The notes below the pieces were generated by a model that saw only the letters and a program-made list of their open reading frames with translations, was not told the DNA's origin and searched no databases. Positions 1 through 12,261 of a stretch of 64,000 bases of DNA are shown here, in pieces. The position numbers were made by a program, and so were the translations under genes. How positions within the stretch are numbered: the first letter of the stretch is position 1; each line of letters begins with the position of its first letter. Origin of the DNA: Spodoptera frugiperda (taxonomy: Eukaryota; Arthropoda; Insecta; Lepidoptera; Noctuidae); assembly GCF_023101765.2 (NCBI RefSeq), contig NC_064227.1, forward strand, positions 8,317,592-8,381,591, given 5' to 3'.

Positions 1-1640
1 TTGAAGGACCTTCTGTCTTAAGTTATTACATAAGTTATTATCATGCCAATATTAAAAATATTTAACGTTTTAAACAAATAGATCGACTTGGACATCGCTT
101 GATTTGATTATTAGTATGTATCACACTACACAGCACGACGGGCCAGCGACCAACAGGAACGAGAGTTTCAATCGCGTGAGGCGCGAGAGACTAAATAATC
201 TAATATAATATTGTAATATTCATTTTGTTTTCATGCGAGAAAAGGATGGTACGGCCGTGCCACAAGGGCACTGCCGTGCCCCCAGATAGCCAATATAGAT
301 ACCTATATAAATAGTTCTAGACGAAGACCTACAAATCCAGTGGTATTATAATTTCGCTGCGGTTTTTATATAAATGGACAGACAAGTTGAAGCTAATAAT
401 TAACAACCGAACAGGTATATCGTTATTAGTATTTAAAGTTACTGCAATGCCTTTGACTGCTGCTGATGCACTTTGATCGGTGTGTGGAGTAAAGTAGCCG
501 TCATGCTCCTAGATATTTGAAGAACTGAAGATAGAAAACATCTTAGAAAGGATCTGGATGTATCAAACAAAGACAGTTTGATGTGGACATATGGAAACGA
601 AAGAGACGATCAAAGAATATAGAAAGATATAAAAGAAATAGAAAGACACAAGACGAATTAGCTCAGATGTTTAACACTTTCATAATATACTAACGATGCC
701 ATATTGTTATTTTATGGAATGATAACAAAAAAAGAAAAGAAATCCAAACATTTAAACTATGAACTTGATAGTGTACGAGGTAACAATTTGCCAAGTGTAT
801 CGTATCAAAGTATCATTACGGTAAATTGCTATCAATTCAAGAATGGCCGGCTATTGGTGGGACAGAGCGTCCATTAAAATCGATGTCGTGAGCCAATAGA
901 GTGGGGCTTCACGTGACAACGATAGGGTTAAATTAAATGAGTATCAGCTGATATTTCGCAAAGATTTGAACTGATTTTTGTTACCATTCATTGTTACATA
1001 TATGTCAGAGTAGTGGCAAATGAAAACAGATAGATATTATTGTATCAACCCCAAGTAAAATAAGATATGTGATATCCCATGTACCTATATCAAATCAAGT
1101 CCAGTAGTTAGTTAATTTTGACCACAAAACTTTGTTAAATGTTTTTTTTTTTTGCCACTTAGTATACAATGGTGGACTTATTACCATAGGCAATCTTATT
1201 AGCCAACCATTTGGGTTACTCCCATTGATAAATGATGAAATAGATTGAGTAATGATGATCGTCCCTATTTCCTAAATTCCCAGTTTCCGTAGTTGAAGAA
1301 AGAATTTTATTGCTGTTAGACTTAAATATAATTCTTCATTTCATATCTTAAACAGCTCATTAAAATTCACTTAGTATTTCATTAAAACAATGTTAATCTA
1401 TTTATAACCATACTGCCTAAAAGATTTGCTAGGATTTAAAAAGCTACACATAGTTACCACGGTTTTAGATTTAATTATCTAATTATATATGACAGTAAAG
1501 TCAAGGGCAATGCGTGCTGGCGTTACGAGGGCAATGACTTGTCTTGACATTAAGATTTAGTGGAACGACAGACAAAAATATTGTATTGTAGAAAGAGTTT
1601 TTAGAGGGTAACATTTTTACAAGGACAGTGGCACCAGTAG
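1..1640. other. Non-coding stretch, no gene seen
   Basis: A+T-rich sequence with homopolymer runs and stop codons in all frames; no ORF here resembles a protein and no paired splice signals are evident. It probably belongs to the large first intron of the minus-strand gene whose first coding exon is at 11264-11424, because no further exon of that gene could be found between here and there. That assignment is inference; it could equally be intergenic. Confidence 0.5.
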
Positions 1641-1651
1641 ATATTGTTCAA

Positions 1652-2010
1652 TAGGTTTTTTTTGAGCGGGGAAAATAATCCAATTACTTCTCCCGCCTTG
1701 GGCGAGGCGGGAGGGAGTGTTAGACTCTTACTAACTAAAAACCACCCCACTCCCTCTAATGCTTGAGCTGGTAACCTGTTACGTTGTCCGCAGCTCCGGA
1801 TCGGGCATCAGCCCTACTGGGCTCCATCTGTGGTGGTCTGGCTCTTTAACGCGCGAGCGGAACGTCACGCGATCCCCGACGCCCGGAGTGCCCGGCCTTG
1901 AATGGAGCGAGAGGGGAGTGTCAGACTGACTAAAAACTACCCCGTTTCTTCTCCTGCTGTGAACTGGAGCCCCGGTAACCTGTTACGTTGCCCGCAGCTC
2001 CGAATAGATC
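1652..2010 (-). repeat. Dispersed retroposon family A, two partial copies
   Basis: Two adjacent partial copies of a repeat seen at least nine times in the window (also near 4675, 6190, 17994, 25013, 34869, 39795, 48535 and 52236). Read on the minus strand the family runs from a GC-rich head, through a core containing GGAGCTGCGG and GAACGGGGTGG, to a 3' A-rich tail after GATGATTTTCCCC. Copies share the 3' end and differ in how far they extend 5', as expected for SINEs or 5'-truncated LINE ends. The nested copy at 34869-35037 has a target-site duplication, which supports retroposition. Confidence 0.75.
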
Positions 2011-4670
2011 AATAGGCTATGATAATGTTTCTTAATTTCATCGGGCGAATTACAATCTCCTTTGCCATTTCCACGATATAAGGCTACTGCTGCAGTGCGA
2101 ACTCTTAGACTGTCTTTTTACCTTGCTAAGAGTGCTATTGCCACGTCCTGATCTAATGTTAGTTTATCAGTTTTCGCCGGTTTTCAGAGGTTTTCCCTTT
2201 CCTCCCAAGAGACCTTTGTTACTCATCTAGTGTAGTGAACATCAACGAGCGGCTTTCTCACCGTCAGGCAACCAAACGTCTCGTATGTTTCCGAATTACA
2301 ATGTGCTGTCTCTTAAGTCCACGGGTGGCTTTCGTACTTTCAGGCTATCAAATCGTCTCGTTTGTTTTGAGATTACAATGTGATCATAAAACCTCTACGA
2401 TTCACTGTATGTAAACCACTATTGATTAGACAGTCTACTTTGATTTTAATCCTATGGTTCATTGATTTTAATCCATTCTGGCAGGTACCTACCACATTCA
2501 TTGATAGCAGAATATAGTCACGCACCACGCCGAGCCCCAGAGACATCTCAACGAGAAACCAGTGCAATCCCATTGAGTAATGGCCAGCAATTGGCACAAA
2601 CTATGAACGAACATTATTGCTTTATAAAAACCAGCGGAATCAAATACTTTGGCACCGACTCCTGCGCAATCGCGTGGCTATACGCGTGTTCTTGTTTTTA
2701 GTAGATGAGGAGACTGTTTTGGTTTACTAACGTCTTGGAGCTTCATTTGGTGGTGAGGAGTAACCACCGGATTCATTGTTAGTTATTCGCCATGGGATTC
2801 TGGTCTTTTAAACTCTCAAACAGTTACGCTTCCTTGCTTATTGTATAAGACATCACGTCTATTTTTCTATTCACTTTTATTATATTCACTATTATATTAT
2901 ATTAAGTAAGTAATTAAAAAAATAAGCAAAACATAATTATTTTTCTTAGAAAAACATAGCCAAATTGTTTTTCTCTAAAACCTATACAAAAAGGGTAGAT
3001 AACAATCTTTCCGTTACTGATAACATAGGTAAAATTATGACGTCATTACTTCGCACATACTTAAAATTCCAACACTGCGCCTAGAATAAGATCAGCCCAA
3101 ATATTTTTAGGAAATTATGATCGTTATTGCTCATGATTTAGGGGTGATAATTGAGTGTACATTTCGTGAGTAGAAGTGAATAGTAGTTAGCATGTCTGTT
3201 TAATTCGGGTCATGTAACAAGGTTTTTATTGGGTATTCAGAAGGTGTGTTTGCGGCGTCATCTTGGAGGCACTGAAGAGCACTCTAAATATTCCTTATTT
3301 TGGACTACATGTCCGAAATTTGCTAGCAATTGAATAGATTAAAATGAAATAATCCAACTTAAGAGTGTCTTAGCGGGAATTGAATAAAAACGTATCTTAT
3401 TCTGATAAAACTAAGCCAAAATAGTCGGAAGATAAATCAAACTGCTGTCAGATCAAGTGTGGGACAGACATATTTCGGTATAATGGGCAACCTTCGAAAG
3501 GCCGGCAACGCACTTGTAACGCCTATGATGTTTCGGGTGTCCATGGGCGGCAGCGATTGCCTACCGATCGGGTGAAACAAGTCTGCTCGTTTACCGGCTT
3601 ATACCATAAACAAAAGATCATTAAAAAGCTGTGAACAAACCGAATCCATTTAAAACTCCAGAAAAGAACCAGTAACCTCATCCAAATCTAATCTCCTGTT
3701 CACGGTCTCTGTTTACAAAAACAAGCAAAAAGCCTAATATAATTGTGATGATCTCGGACTTGAAAACAGAAACCAATAAAGATAGCGAGACGTATACCGA
3801 GTTTGTTTTGATATTAGATCGACTTGTCCGTCTGATCGGACTGTGCTCACATACCAATGATTGAACATTCTATCTATGAATTGAGCTGTGGGAAAAATGT
3901 CCTAGGTAGCTGGTAAGACTACATAATATAGTCATAAGACAGGCGTTAGTCTGGTGTGTTTAGGTCGCGTGTGAATTCCCCATATGCATCATTTACCTAC
4001 TATAAAGGTGTTTATTTACCACTGATTTTTGGTACAAAGACAAAGGGGACCTTTCATAGGCCGCAAGGTTCTTCATTACAAAATTTTACTTCACAGATAG
4101 TCTTTGCTTTTTATTCAAGACGCCTATTTAAACAAAAGGCCATACTTATGTCCAGGTGGGGCCCAAAATATCCCAAAAACAACCTCCTACAAAAATAGGA
4201 AATTGTTTGTTTTTATTAAATAAAAGCGTAACATTTAAACAAAATAGTAGTCCTGGATGGATGCCAGACATTTTGTATTTAAATTCACTACGCACCGTCT
4301 TAAATATAGAGACAGTTTGTTGTACATAAAATGATATAACAGAATTGCTTCAAGGAAATTATAACGTAGAAGTTAGCCAGTAAGTTCAAGGAAAAAATTG
4401 AAAGTTTTCTTATGAAATCGGATCGAGCAGATGGATCATCTGATGCTGCTACCATGGATAATGGACACCCTACAGCGCCAGACGAGTTACCACTTATAAA
4501 GGCATTAGCAGCCCTTTAAATATTGCTTCCCATTTAAAAAGAACATTGTCTACGGTGTACTTATTAGGCAAATCTAAGAAAAATTCTTCTGGTCTTCTAA
4601 TGGTCCTAAAACATCAGCCAGCCGAAGGATGTGGCATACAGTAGCAGTCGATGGTGGGAGTTTTAGAACG
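2011..4670. other. Non-coding stretch with one repeat fragment
   Basis: No supported gene. The short ORFs (for example 2462-2701 and 3956-4198) have no recognisable domain and no paired splice signals. A minus-oriented fragment of dispersed family B lies at about 3484-3615, recognisable by the reverse complement of the phrase 'ggtataagccggtaaac' and the core around GCGTTGCCGGCC. Nothing else was recognised. Confidence 0.5.
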
Positions 4671-4674
4671 TGCA

Positions 4675-4815
4675 TTTTTTTAAGGGGCGAAAATCATCCT
4701 CCTATCTCTTTTCCAGACTAGAGGGAATGTCAGACTGTTTCTGACTAAATACCACCCTGTTCCTACTCCTTTCTCATGTCGGAGTCTCGGTAACGCGCTA
4801 GGTCCTCTACAGCTG
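4675..4815 (-). repeat. Family A retroposon fragment
   Basis: Minus-oriented copy of family A: the T-rich plus-strand end at about 4677, then the block read as GTCAGACT and ACCACCCTGTTCCTACTCC, ending near the reverse complement of CCAGCTGTAG. It is more diverged than the copies at 25013 or 48535, so probably older. Confidence 0.6.
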
Positions 4816-6189
4816 GATCCATTTTCACTTACGATTATAATAGGTAACTACTTTGGGAAAGTTTTAATTGGTATTTTTTTATGTAGGTTGTCCAAATGCA
4901 TTTCAGTTAATCTGTCTCAGAAACGGAGACGCAGACTCAAAAATGTTTGCAGAATTTCCTGCTTTGATTGTGTCTATTTATTTACTTGTATTAAAGCACG
5001 TGATCATATTTGTATTACCTATTAGTCACTGTAACAATGTAATTTTGTATAAACATTATAATAACCTTATCTTGTACCGTTAAGAGATAATATCGGATGT
5101 AAACAGCTTTGCTACTTACTACGCTGGTATAAAAACATTCAAAAAATGTATATGTATGTATAACCCCTTATTTCTAATTTGAAGAAGTCGTCTAGGTCGT
5201 AAGATATTCGTGTAGACAGTTTGACGTGGCAAAGATAAATATTACATGTAAAGATAAATAAATAAGTAGGTATAATGTTTGAAAACCAGCAACAATTTTA
5301 TATTTAGGTAACAAGAAATGTGTGGCTTCAATCTGCCTCAAGAAATGTGTATCGTGAATCCACGTAGGATTAAAGTAACGTGTAAATGTGTCAACAATCA
5401 ACGTGACTTTATTTTTCAGTAATTAACTATCCTAGATACCAAGACAGTTTTTTTATCATGGAAATTATGTTAAAAACAAACTCAAACATTGTCAAAATAT
5501 TTACACGTGTCTACAGCTACGTCTAAGCACATCATACAGAAGATAGAAGAATCACACTTCAGTTTAAGTTGTTTTTGAGTCTTCTATCTTTACCTCTTCC
5601 AATTAGTTAAATTTCTCGTTAGGAACAACAAAAGGCAGTTATTTATTTTATAACAACAGAGACAGGATATGGTAGGTGCATAAGCCGTAATGTAAGGACT
5701 TTAAAGTTAATAGTAGAGAGTTATTAGTAGACTAAAGACTTATATTGACTCCTGTACACGTGCGGCAACAACAATACAGCAGATAAAGATCTTTATCTCA
5801 AAATGAATTGTAGCACTCATCTCAACAGTGATAATGTACCTACGAGATCTAATCTACAATTTTACAGACGATTACATCCTTAAGTACCATCTTTTAAATA
5901 GAAGCAGCAGATAGTAATAGAGATATTTGTTAAGTTGAAGGTCTTTTCATATATTTGTAGCTTCCTGCCTGCTGATGAGACTCATAACGTAACTAACTAG
6001 TTAGTGAAAATAAACTTTTTATTTTCGTTATTTCTTTTCTATGTTACATTTTGTACCGAATTTCTTCTTTCGACATGAGAGTTAAGTTTAACAACAAGGT
6101 AACAAAATGTTTTGTAACAATGATAATATTGATGATCAGTTAACAGTTTGTTTGGTGAACATAATTAATAACATTTGTAAAAAATATAA
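4816..6189. other. Non-coding stretch, no gene seen
   Basis: A+T-rich DNA with several short spurious ORFs. A weak inverted repeat (left arm near 5538, right arm near 5580, about 10 bp of AGATAGAAGA and its complement) is the only structure noticed; it is too short to call. Confidence 0.45.
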
Positions 6190-6475
6190 AATAAGGGTCT
6201 ACGAGCGGCGAGCAATGGTAGCTCACCGCCCGACGAGAACCAGACCCTTACGGCGCGTCGCGTTCCGCGCGCGCCTCAAAGAACCATCAGACGACCACAG
6301 ATGGGGCCCAATAGGGCTGATGCCTGATCCAGAACTGCGGACTACCTACCTAGCGGGTTATCGGGGCTCTGGCTCGAAGAGCAGGAATAGGAATGGGGTG
6401 GTTTTTAGTAAGACACTCCCTCTTACCTCATCCTGGGTGGGAGAAGTCATTGGATGATTTCCCCCCTCAAAAAAG
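6190..6475 (+). repeat. Family A retroposon, longest copy
   Basis: The most 5'-extended family A copy in the window, in sense orientation. It starts with a GC-rich head (around GGCGCGTCGCGTTCCGCGCG), continues through GATGGGGCCCAATAGGGC and the core, and ends in GATTTCCCCCCTCAAAAAA. An ATG-started frame of 116 codons across it is a by-product of the GC-rich head and is not a gene. Comparison with 34869-35037 shows that other copies lack the head, consistent with 5' truncation. Confidence 0.7.
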
Positions 6476-6778
6476 GTCAAAAACACTTTATAAAAAAGTT
6501 GTATCTTTAATTAACTATGTAAGGAGGTCGTACCAATAATTTTATCTGCCAACTAAATGACCTTGGAATGCCTTAAACAGACTGCTGAAGTAGTTCTCTC
6601 TAACGAATGGTTCATGCTGTCACGTACATAGGTACTGACCTTTTTAACGTGAAAACTGATCAAGTTCGATTCGAACTGGCTTACGGAATGTTTCATGACA
6701 CGACTTCTTATGACTTGCGTCCTCATATTTTTTTTTATTTTTGGTGGCCCTAGAATTTATAAAGACTTATGATTGTTT

Positions 6779-6985
6779 TTTTTTTATGGAATAGTAGGCA
6801 AATGAGCAAACGGATTAGCTGATGGTAAGCGATCAGTGCCGCCCATGAACACTCGCAACATCAGAGGAGACGCAGGTGCGTTGCCAGCCATTAAAAGAGG
6901 AACACGCTCTTTTCTTGAAGGTTTGAAGGTCGTTTCGGTTCGAAAATACCGCCGACGACAGCTGATTCCACAGTTTTGTTTGTAA
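6779..6985 (+). repeat. Family B dispersed repeat
   Basis: Copy of a second dispersed family whose core reads 'gatggtaagcgatcagtgcc', 'gcccatgaacac' and 'ggtgcgttgccagcc', preceded by a T run. Related fragments lie near 3484, 35830, 37680, 40615, 45660, 46788, 48005 and 61675 in both orientations, several inside protease introns. It is a typical lepidopteran high-copy non-coding repeat; the parent element cannot be assigned from the sequence alone. Confidence 0.6.
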
Positions 6986-7439
6986 CTAATAAGTTTAATA
7001 ACTAGGTAAACGATTAAAATCTGCTATCGAAAGCAAAACTTTCAGTAACTAAGTAGGACAGATTTATTTTTAATACAAGTGTCGTACTTAATAGAATTTC
7101 AGACATTTCATAACTAATTCAATTAAACTCAGTCCGAGAAATATCTATTTTGTAATTTTATAACTAGAAGTATTTTCGTTCATAAACATAATAAGACATA
7201 TTAAAATGTTATTGAGAAATATTTCAACACTTTTATCAAAATCTATTCACAGTTGGAGCTAAATATTTCTTTTTCTCTCATTATGTAGCTAGACAGTTAT
7301 TTCGTAAAGTTAACGGCATAATATCATAGTTAATATAGTTTGGTTTTCGTAAGTTTCCTTTAACATTTTACGGCAGGTAACTACGTAAACTTAACGGAAA
7401 CTATGTCCCTATTTTAAAAGTATATAACTAACTGTAGCT

Positions 7440-7615
7440 GTTTATGTGAACGTGTATGTTTGTAAACATACCCACGACACAGGAGAAAATCCTAGTGTGG
7501 AACAACATTTTTTAACTCTAGTTAAGCCATCAACTGCCATCAGAAAACTGTTGAAGGCAAATCCTCCACTAACGTAGGCCCCGGTGACCTACGTGGCAGT
7601 TAACGTGTTAAGTAT
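7440..7615 (+). repeat. SINE 3' fragment followed by a short dispersed repeat
   Basis: At 7440-7510 is the 3' part of the tRNA-like SINE that is nearly full length at 60727-60920 (shared phrases 'gtatgtttgtaaac', 'cccacgacacaggag' and 'aaaatcctagtgtgg'). Directly after it, 7525-7612 matches 28873-28957 over about 85 bp ('actgttgaaggcaaatcctcc' versus 'actgttgaaggaaaatcctcc', disregarding single changes). Neither part codes. Confidence 0.55.
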
Positions 7616-10440
7616 GTTCTGTTTTTTAACTAGTTAAATATAGGAGAAGAGCTTTCATTATTAGCAGGATCATCATCAATCATAGCATAAGATACCTACA
7701 TAATAAACTTGTATGTTTGGAATGCAAAACCAAACGTAAAACCGGTAGACAACGCTTAAAAAACAATTAAAATGACGAAGGAAATCTTATGCAGCATCGT
7801 TAAGAACCAGTTTAACTGTAGCCAAAAATTACCAGTTTTACAATAAATATGTAATAAAAAAATGTAATAAAACAATAACGGGTTTAGGAGTAGGAACGAG
7901 ACGATTGAGATACGTTATCAGTTGTCGCGGAATAAAAATACTCTCATATCTTGATGTTGACGGAAAAATTTTGGTATTACTGCAGTGCGATGTCCCCTTA
8001 CACGATGACAGCACATGCGTGAACTAATGTTATCAAATGATGACGATTTGATCCTCACACCATAAGCCAAGAAGAGAAACAAACACTTATCGAAGTAGAA
8101 TGACGTAAGAGATCGCTTCAAATATATTTTGCAATGTTTTTATTCTTGAATCTTAATCCTGATGATAGAAGGCACACTATTTGCAAGACGTTACGTCTTT
8201 CTATTCTACCAATAGTTAGATGCTATCTTATACAACTATTTTAAATCCTACCGTATCATGTACTATTCTGTAATCTCCATCAATAGCACTATTTTCACCT
8301 TCGATACCGACGCCACTAACAATACAAAGTACCAAAATAGTATTTCTATTATAATATTTATCAACAAACAGTTCCGATAAAAACTCAGTTGACCGATCTA
8401 CAAATGTAACCGATAAAATCACATGACGAGATAAAACACCGAATTTTTACGAGGTCAAGTAAGAGCGGGCAAGGCTTCTGGTTTTTGTCTATTCCTTTAT
8501 TTATTGAGTCTAGTTATTAGACCTTTAAATGCCTTTTAGACTATGTCCAGCTCTACATGAGCTGTTGGGGCCACTCCACGTCCTTACATGATTTTATAAG
8601 ATTTACAAAATATTGTCCCATCTGCACCTGTTAAATTCAAACACATTTTTCACTTTGACATAATCTTTACACGTCCCGACACAATTTAATCATCCTTTAT
8701 TGTATCGATAAAACATGAAATCGTTCACTGGCCTCTTTTATTCGCAAAATCGACACTTTCGCCGATTAGGAAGTCTGTATCTAAGAATTACATAACCTGT
8801 TCAAATCGAGTGCGACGATGCGGTCAATATCAATTCTTTATCTTTTAATTCGGAAGTCATGTTTGTCAGAAATAGAGAAGTAAAGTTCACAAATGTTTTT
8901 GACTCCAAAACCGGATTCCAGTGACTAGTTTTCCGGGAAATATCAGCAAGACTTTCTCGGCATCATTACAGCGCAAACTGTAGACGATGCGAAAACGGCT
9001 CCTAGATTTTCCTGGTTCACAAACATTGCTCAATACCAACCGGTTATCAACTTTAATACCACATTGCATGTTTGGAGACATTAGACATTCCAAATAAAGA
9101 GTCCGTTTTATCATTTAAGCAAATATTCGGGACAATCTCGTATGTGCGCGACAAAGGTAAAATTTTAAGTAAACTTTAAAACTAAAGGCTGTTAATTAAC
9201 GATAGGTTTTAATTGTCCAAATACGTAGTAGCAGGTACTATCCCAGAGTTTAAAATCAATACAATTAATGATTGGGAAGGAATGTACGAGTAAATAACTG
9301 AATAGATAACTGATTTCGTTTAAATCGTCTCAGTAATTTAGGTTTGAGAATACGTAGAAATATTTTTTAGACAAACACTAACGGAGACCTTGACCTCTGT
9401 GACATTCAGAAAGTCTCAGTCATAAATGACTTTTAAGAATCAAAGAGTTAAAGAACATGAAAACTGCACCCACGACAAGAATAATGCCAAGTACAAAATG
9501 ACTCAGTCGTATTTATTACGATTATTTCATCCCCTCCGTCTGAGTCTCGGAGATAAAATCGAATAGACAAACAAATTAATAAGATGAATGGACATAATTA
9601 TTAATTACAAAATGAATAAATATGACATGAATAAGTATTCTGTTGGATAATTAAAATTAATAACAAAGCGTATAAAGGGCAGTGGCATCGTGTGGAAGCG
9701 AAGAAACGAAAGGGCTATAAAATCCTTTTACGAGGGCTTTCATTCCTGCCATTTTAATTTTTAAGATTTTATTTACAGATTCCGTCTTTTTTGGGGATGC
9801 GTCGGAGTTTGCTACTAAAAATAATAAACTGTTCCGTGTCATATTACGTACGTATGAAAACGGGTACATACCGGATTTCTTAATATTTTTTCTGTAATTT
9901 CATATCGCACCAAGAATTCGAGGGTTATACAAATGGTAATACCATACCACTGGTCTTTTTGCCTGGTGAACACCTTTATTTTATCTTTTTATTTCTGTTA
10001 ATTGTTTTTGTAACGGTGCAAATAAACTGTTTCTTTCTTTCTTTTTTTATACATACGGTAATAATGCCCGTTCGAGTTACAAACCTGTGCGTTTAATATC
10101 AAAATCAAACAGTCCCCATCCAGAGGAATAAGGTCGAAAAAAATACATTTCCACTGCAGCCGAGTACAAAAAACAAACACACGTCTGCAGGTTCCTGTCC
10201 TGCCACAACATGATATAATTTTTGCTGTCCACAGCAAGATCATAAACGTTTAATAGTTAGGTCATCGAACGCGCTCGAGCCGACGTAAGCGCCAGTGAAA
10301 AATAGATTTAGGTACATTTGTGTCTGCAAATTGTCAAAGTGATTGTCGCTGCAGTCTTTGGTAGGATTTGGACCAATTTTGCACGTAACTAGGGTAGATT
10401 GAGAATAAGCAGACCGATTGTTTTCAGCTTCTCATGTAAC
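7616..10440. other. Non-coding stretch, no gene supported
   Basis: Several minus-strand ORFs of 64-81 codons occur (7918-8121, 8228-8422, 8887-9114, 9657-9869, 9998-10243). None has a recognisable domain, a strong start context, or splice signals that connect to the exon at 11264-11424. Treated as intronic or intergenic. Confidence 0.4.
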
Positions 10441-10460
10441 TAGGTAGGTAGTCAGGTTTT

Positions 10461-10500
10461 ACGACGATTCCAGGAAAATATTAATTCCTGGAATCGTCGT
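10461..10500. repeat. Perfect 16-bp hairpin with 8-base loop
   Basis: Left arm 10461-10476 begins ACGACGATTCCAGGAA and right arm 10485-10500 is its exact reverse complement, with an A/T-only loop. The stem is shorter than a typical microRNA precursor and no known family is recognised; it may be a transposon remnant. It lies in the presumed first intron of the gene starting at 11424. Confidence 0.6.
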
Positions 10501-11263
10501 CGTCGTTCCTTACTTAGTTATAGGTATTAAGGCAATTTGTAAATAGTTTTTAAGAAAAATCGATATCTTCAACTTGAGCAAATTCCAATTTTGCACTTAC
10601 GCCGTTTCCGTAACTGGATAGGTAGGTTTTTATAACTCGTGCGTCGGAAAACTTATTTATTTAATTTATGGAAGTCAAACCGTTTAATTAGGCTCAAACT
10701 TTACCTGCCTAGTCTATCTAGTTCTGCTAGACACCCATCACGGGTCAGACCATTTAGACAACCAAAATACGTTGAGTGCCTTGCGGTCCGTAAAGGAGGT
10801 CACTTTTGAAAGTAAGTAATTCTGTGCGTCCAAAATATTTACAGTATTTACACTTCTTCTCGACCAAATATATCAGTCAAATAATCTGATTCTGAAAAAA
10901 AAAGGAACAAAATACGCCGTTCTCTGTTTACCCCCAAAAACGGCGGGAAAATTCAAACGTCGCTCTAGAACCAGTTTTTAAAAAATAGAGTCACGTGTTT
11001 ACGCTGATAATGCAAAAGAAAGCGAAGTTTCGTTTCGCACGCATTATATCCGACGAAGGAATGTTTGCAAAATTGTGTAGACCAAAGATAAACAAGAGGT
11101 GAAACTGGGGGCTTTGCCAAGTCCAGTTTTCAGGGTCGCGGGCGTACGAACTACGGTGAAATTGTTCCTCATGATGTGCTAAAAATATTCGTAATGTAGA
11201 CATTCGCAGTAGCGCATCACAAAATAGACGATACGACTTGTTTATAAAAAATGTACCACTTAC

Positions 11264-11424
11264 CTCTCTGTTATCGGCACTGCTTTTGATTTGAGCTCGT
11301 AGAACATGAAGTCCTGGTGTTGCTGGGCAGCCGTCATCTCCTCCAAGACTTTCTGGTCAACACTAAAATCTTTCGTCAGGAACGTAGCGAGATCGAATCC
11401 CATGTCGATCCCGGATTCATCCAT
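11264..11424 (-). CDS. First coding exon of an unidentified protein
   Basis: A minus-strand exon starting at an ATG in good context (AAAATGG, 11424-11422), with in-frame coding for 53 residues plus two bases and a consensus donor (GAGAG|GTAAGT, intron from 11263). The peptide is acidic at the start (MDESGIDMGFDLATFL), then contains DFSVDQKVLEEMTAAQQHQD and a final KAVPITER. I do not recognise the family. The ORF continues upstream of the ATG only into 5'-leader-like sequence (MCLCFTLK), so the Kozak-context ATG is preferred. The next exon was not found; the rest of the gene probably lies beyond a long intron, left of the window. It is divergent from Sm G with about 840 bp between the two start codons. 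Confidence 0.55.
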
Positions 11425-12261
11425 TTTTAACGTGAAACACAAACACAAACTTTCACTAATAACACGTACGACGTTGCGCTAATATCTCATAGTCATTAAT
11501 CGAACGGACTATTTATTACAACAGTTGATGAATATCACAACAGCATCCATCCTCCCAGCTGTCTACTTGTTGCTATTGTATGGTTAAACTTATTTTGACG
11601 TGTGATAAAAGGAATGACTATAGTTCTACTAAATTAAAATTGTCTCAATCTCGTAAGATAAGTTTGAATTTCGTCGTCTTTGTCAATCAATTGGGTTACA
11701 TTTGCAAAAATAGTTTTATAAAATGGCAATAACTATGCCAAATAGTTGGCTTATTTTTTTTCTAAAAAGTATAGTTTAAAAATATAGTTTTTATTATTTG
11801 ATGTAATTTTAAATTTTCTATCATCATCAAATCTAAATCTTGAGCATTAATAATCATAAAATGTTAATGGTTATTTTTATTATTGCATATGGCTACACAG
11901 AAACCACCTGAAAGAAGGTCTGTTCGAAAACCATAATCTTTTGAATAACAAATATACTGTACCAGATTTTATTATTTCTACCAGGTAATGTAAATTAAAT
12001 AAAACTTATTTTTACTCATGTTGATACTTTTATAGCAATGCTTTACAATATTCCAATTTATTCTCTGTCATATTTATTAGTCACATTCAAAATCGGTAGA
12101 AAATAAACACGTCGCTTCGCATAAAATTCTAATTCTACCATTTCTACCATTTTCAGTAGAAAATTTAAGTGCAAGCCGGACAAACTTCAGTTAGCCGGAA
12201 CACAAAAATATTGTGAAAATAATTATCTAAATTGTATAAAATATAAATAAAAAGAGTAAAA
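11425..12261. promoter_or_regulatory. Divergent intergenic/promoter region
   Basis: Separates the minus-strand start codon at 11424 from the Sm G start codon at 12262. It is A+T-rich and must hold both 5' leaders and both promoters. No convincing TATA box at the expected distance was identified. Shared control of the two genes is possible but not shown by the sequence. Confidence 0.4.

Noticed and set aside
6107..6457. 116-codon plus-strand ORF
   Set aside because: Runs through a family A retroposon; the Arg-rich part is its GC-rich head.
8887..9114. 75-codon minus-strand ORF as a second exon of the gene at 11424
   Set aside because: No acceptor giving the required phase and no recognisable domain; coding status unsupported.
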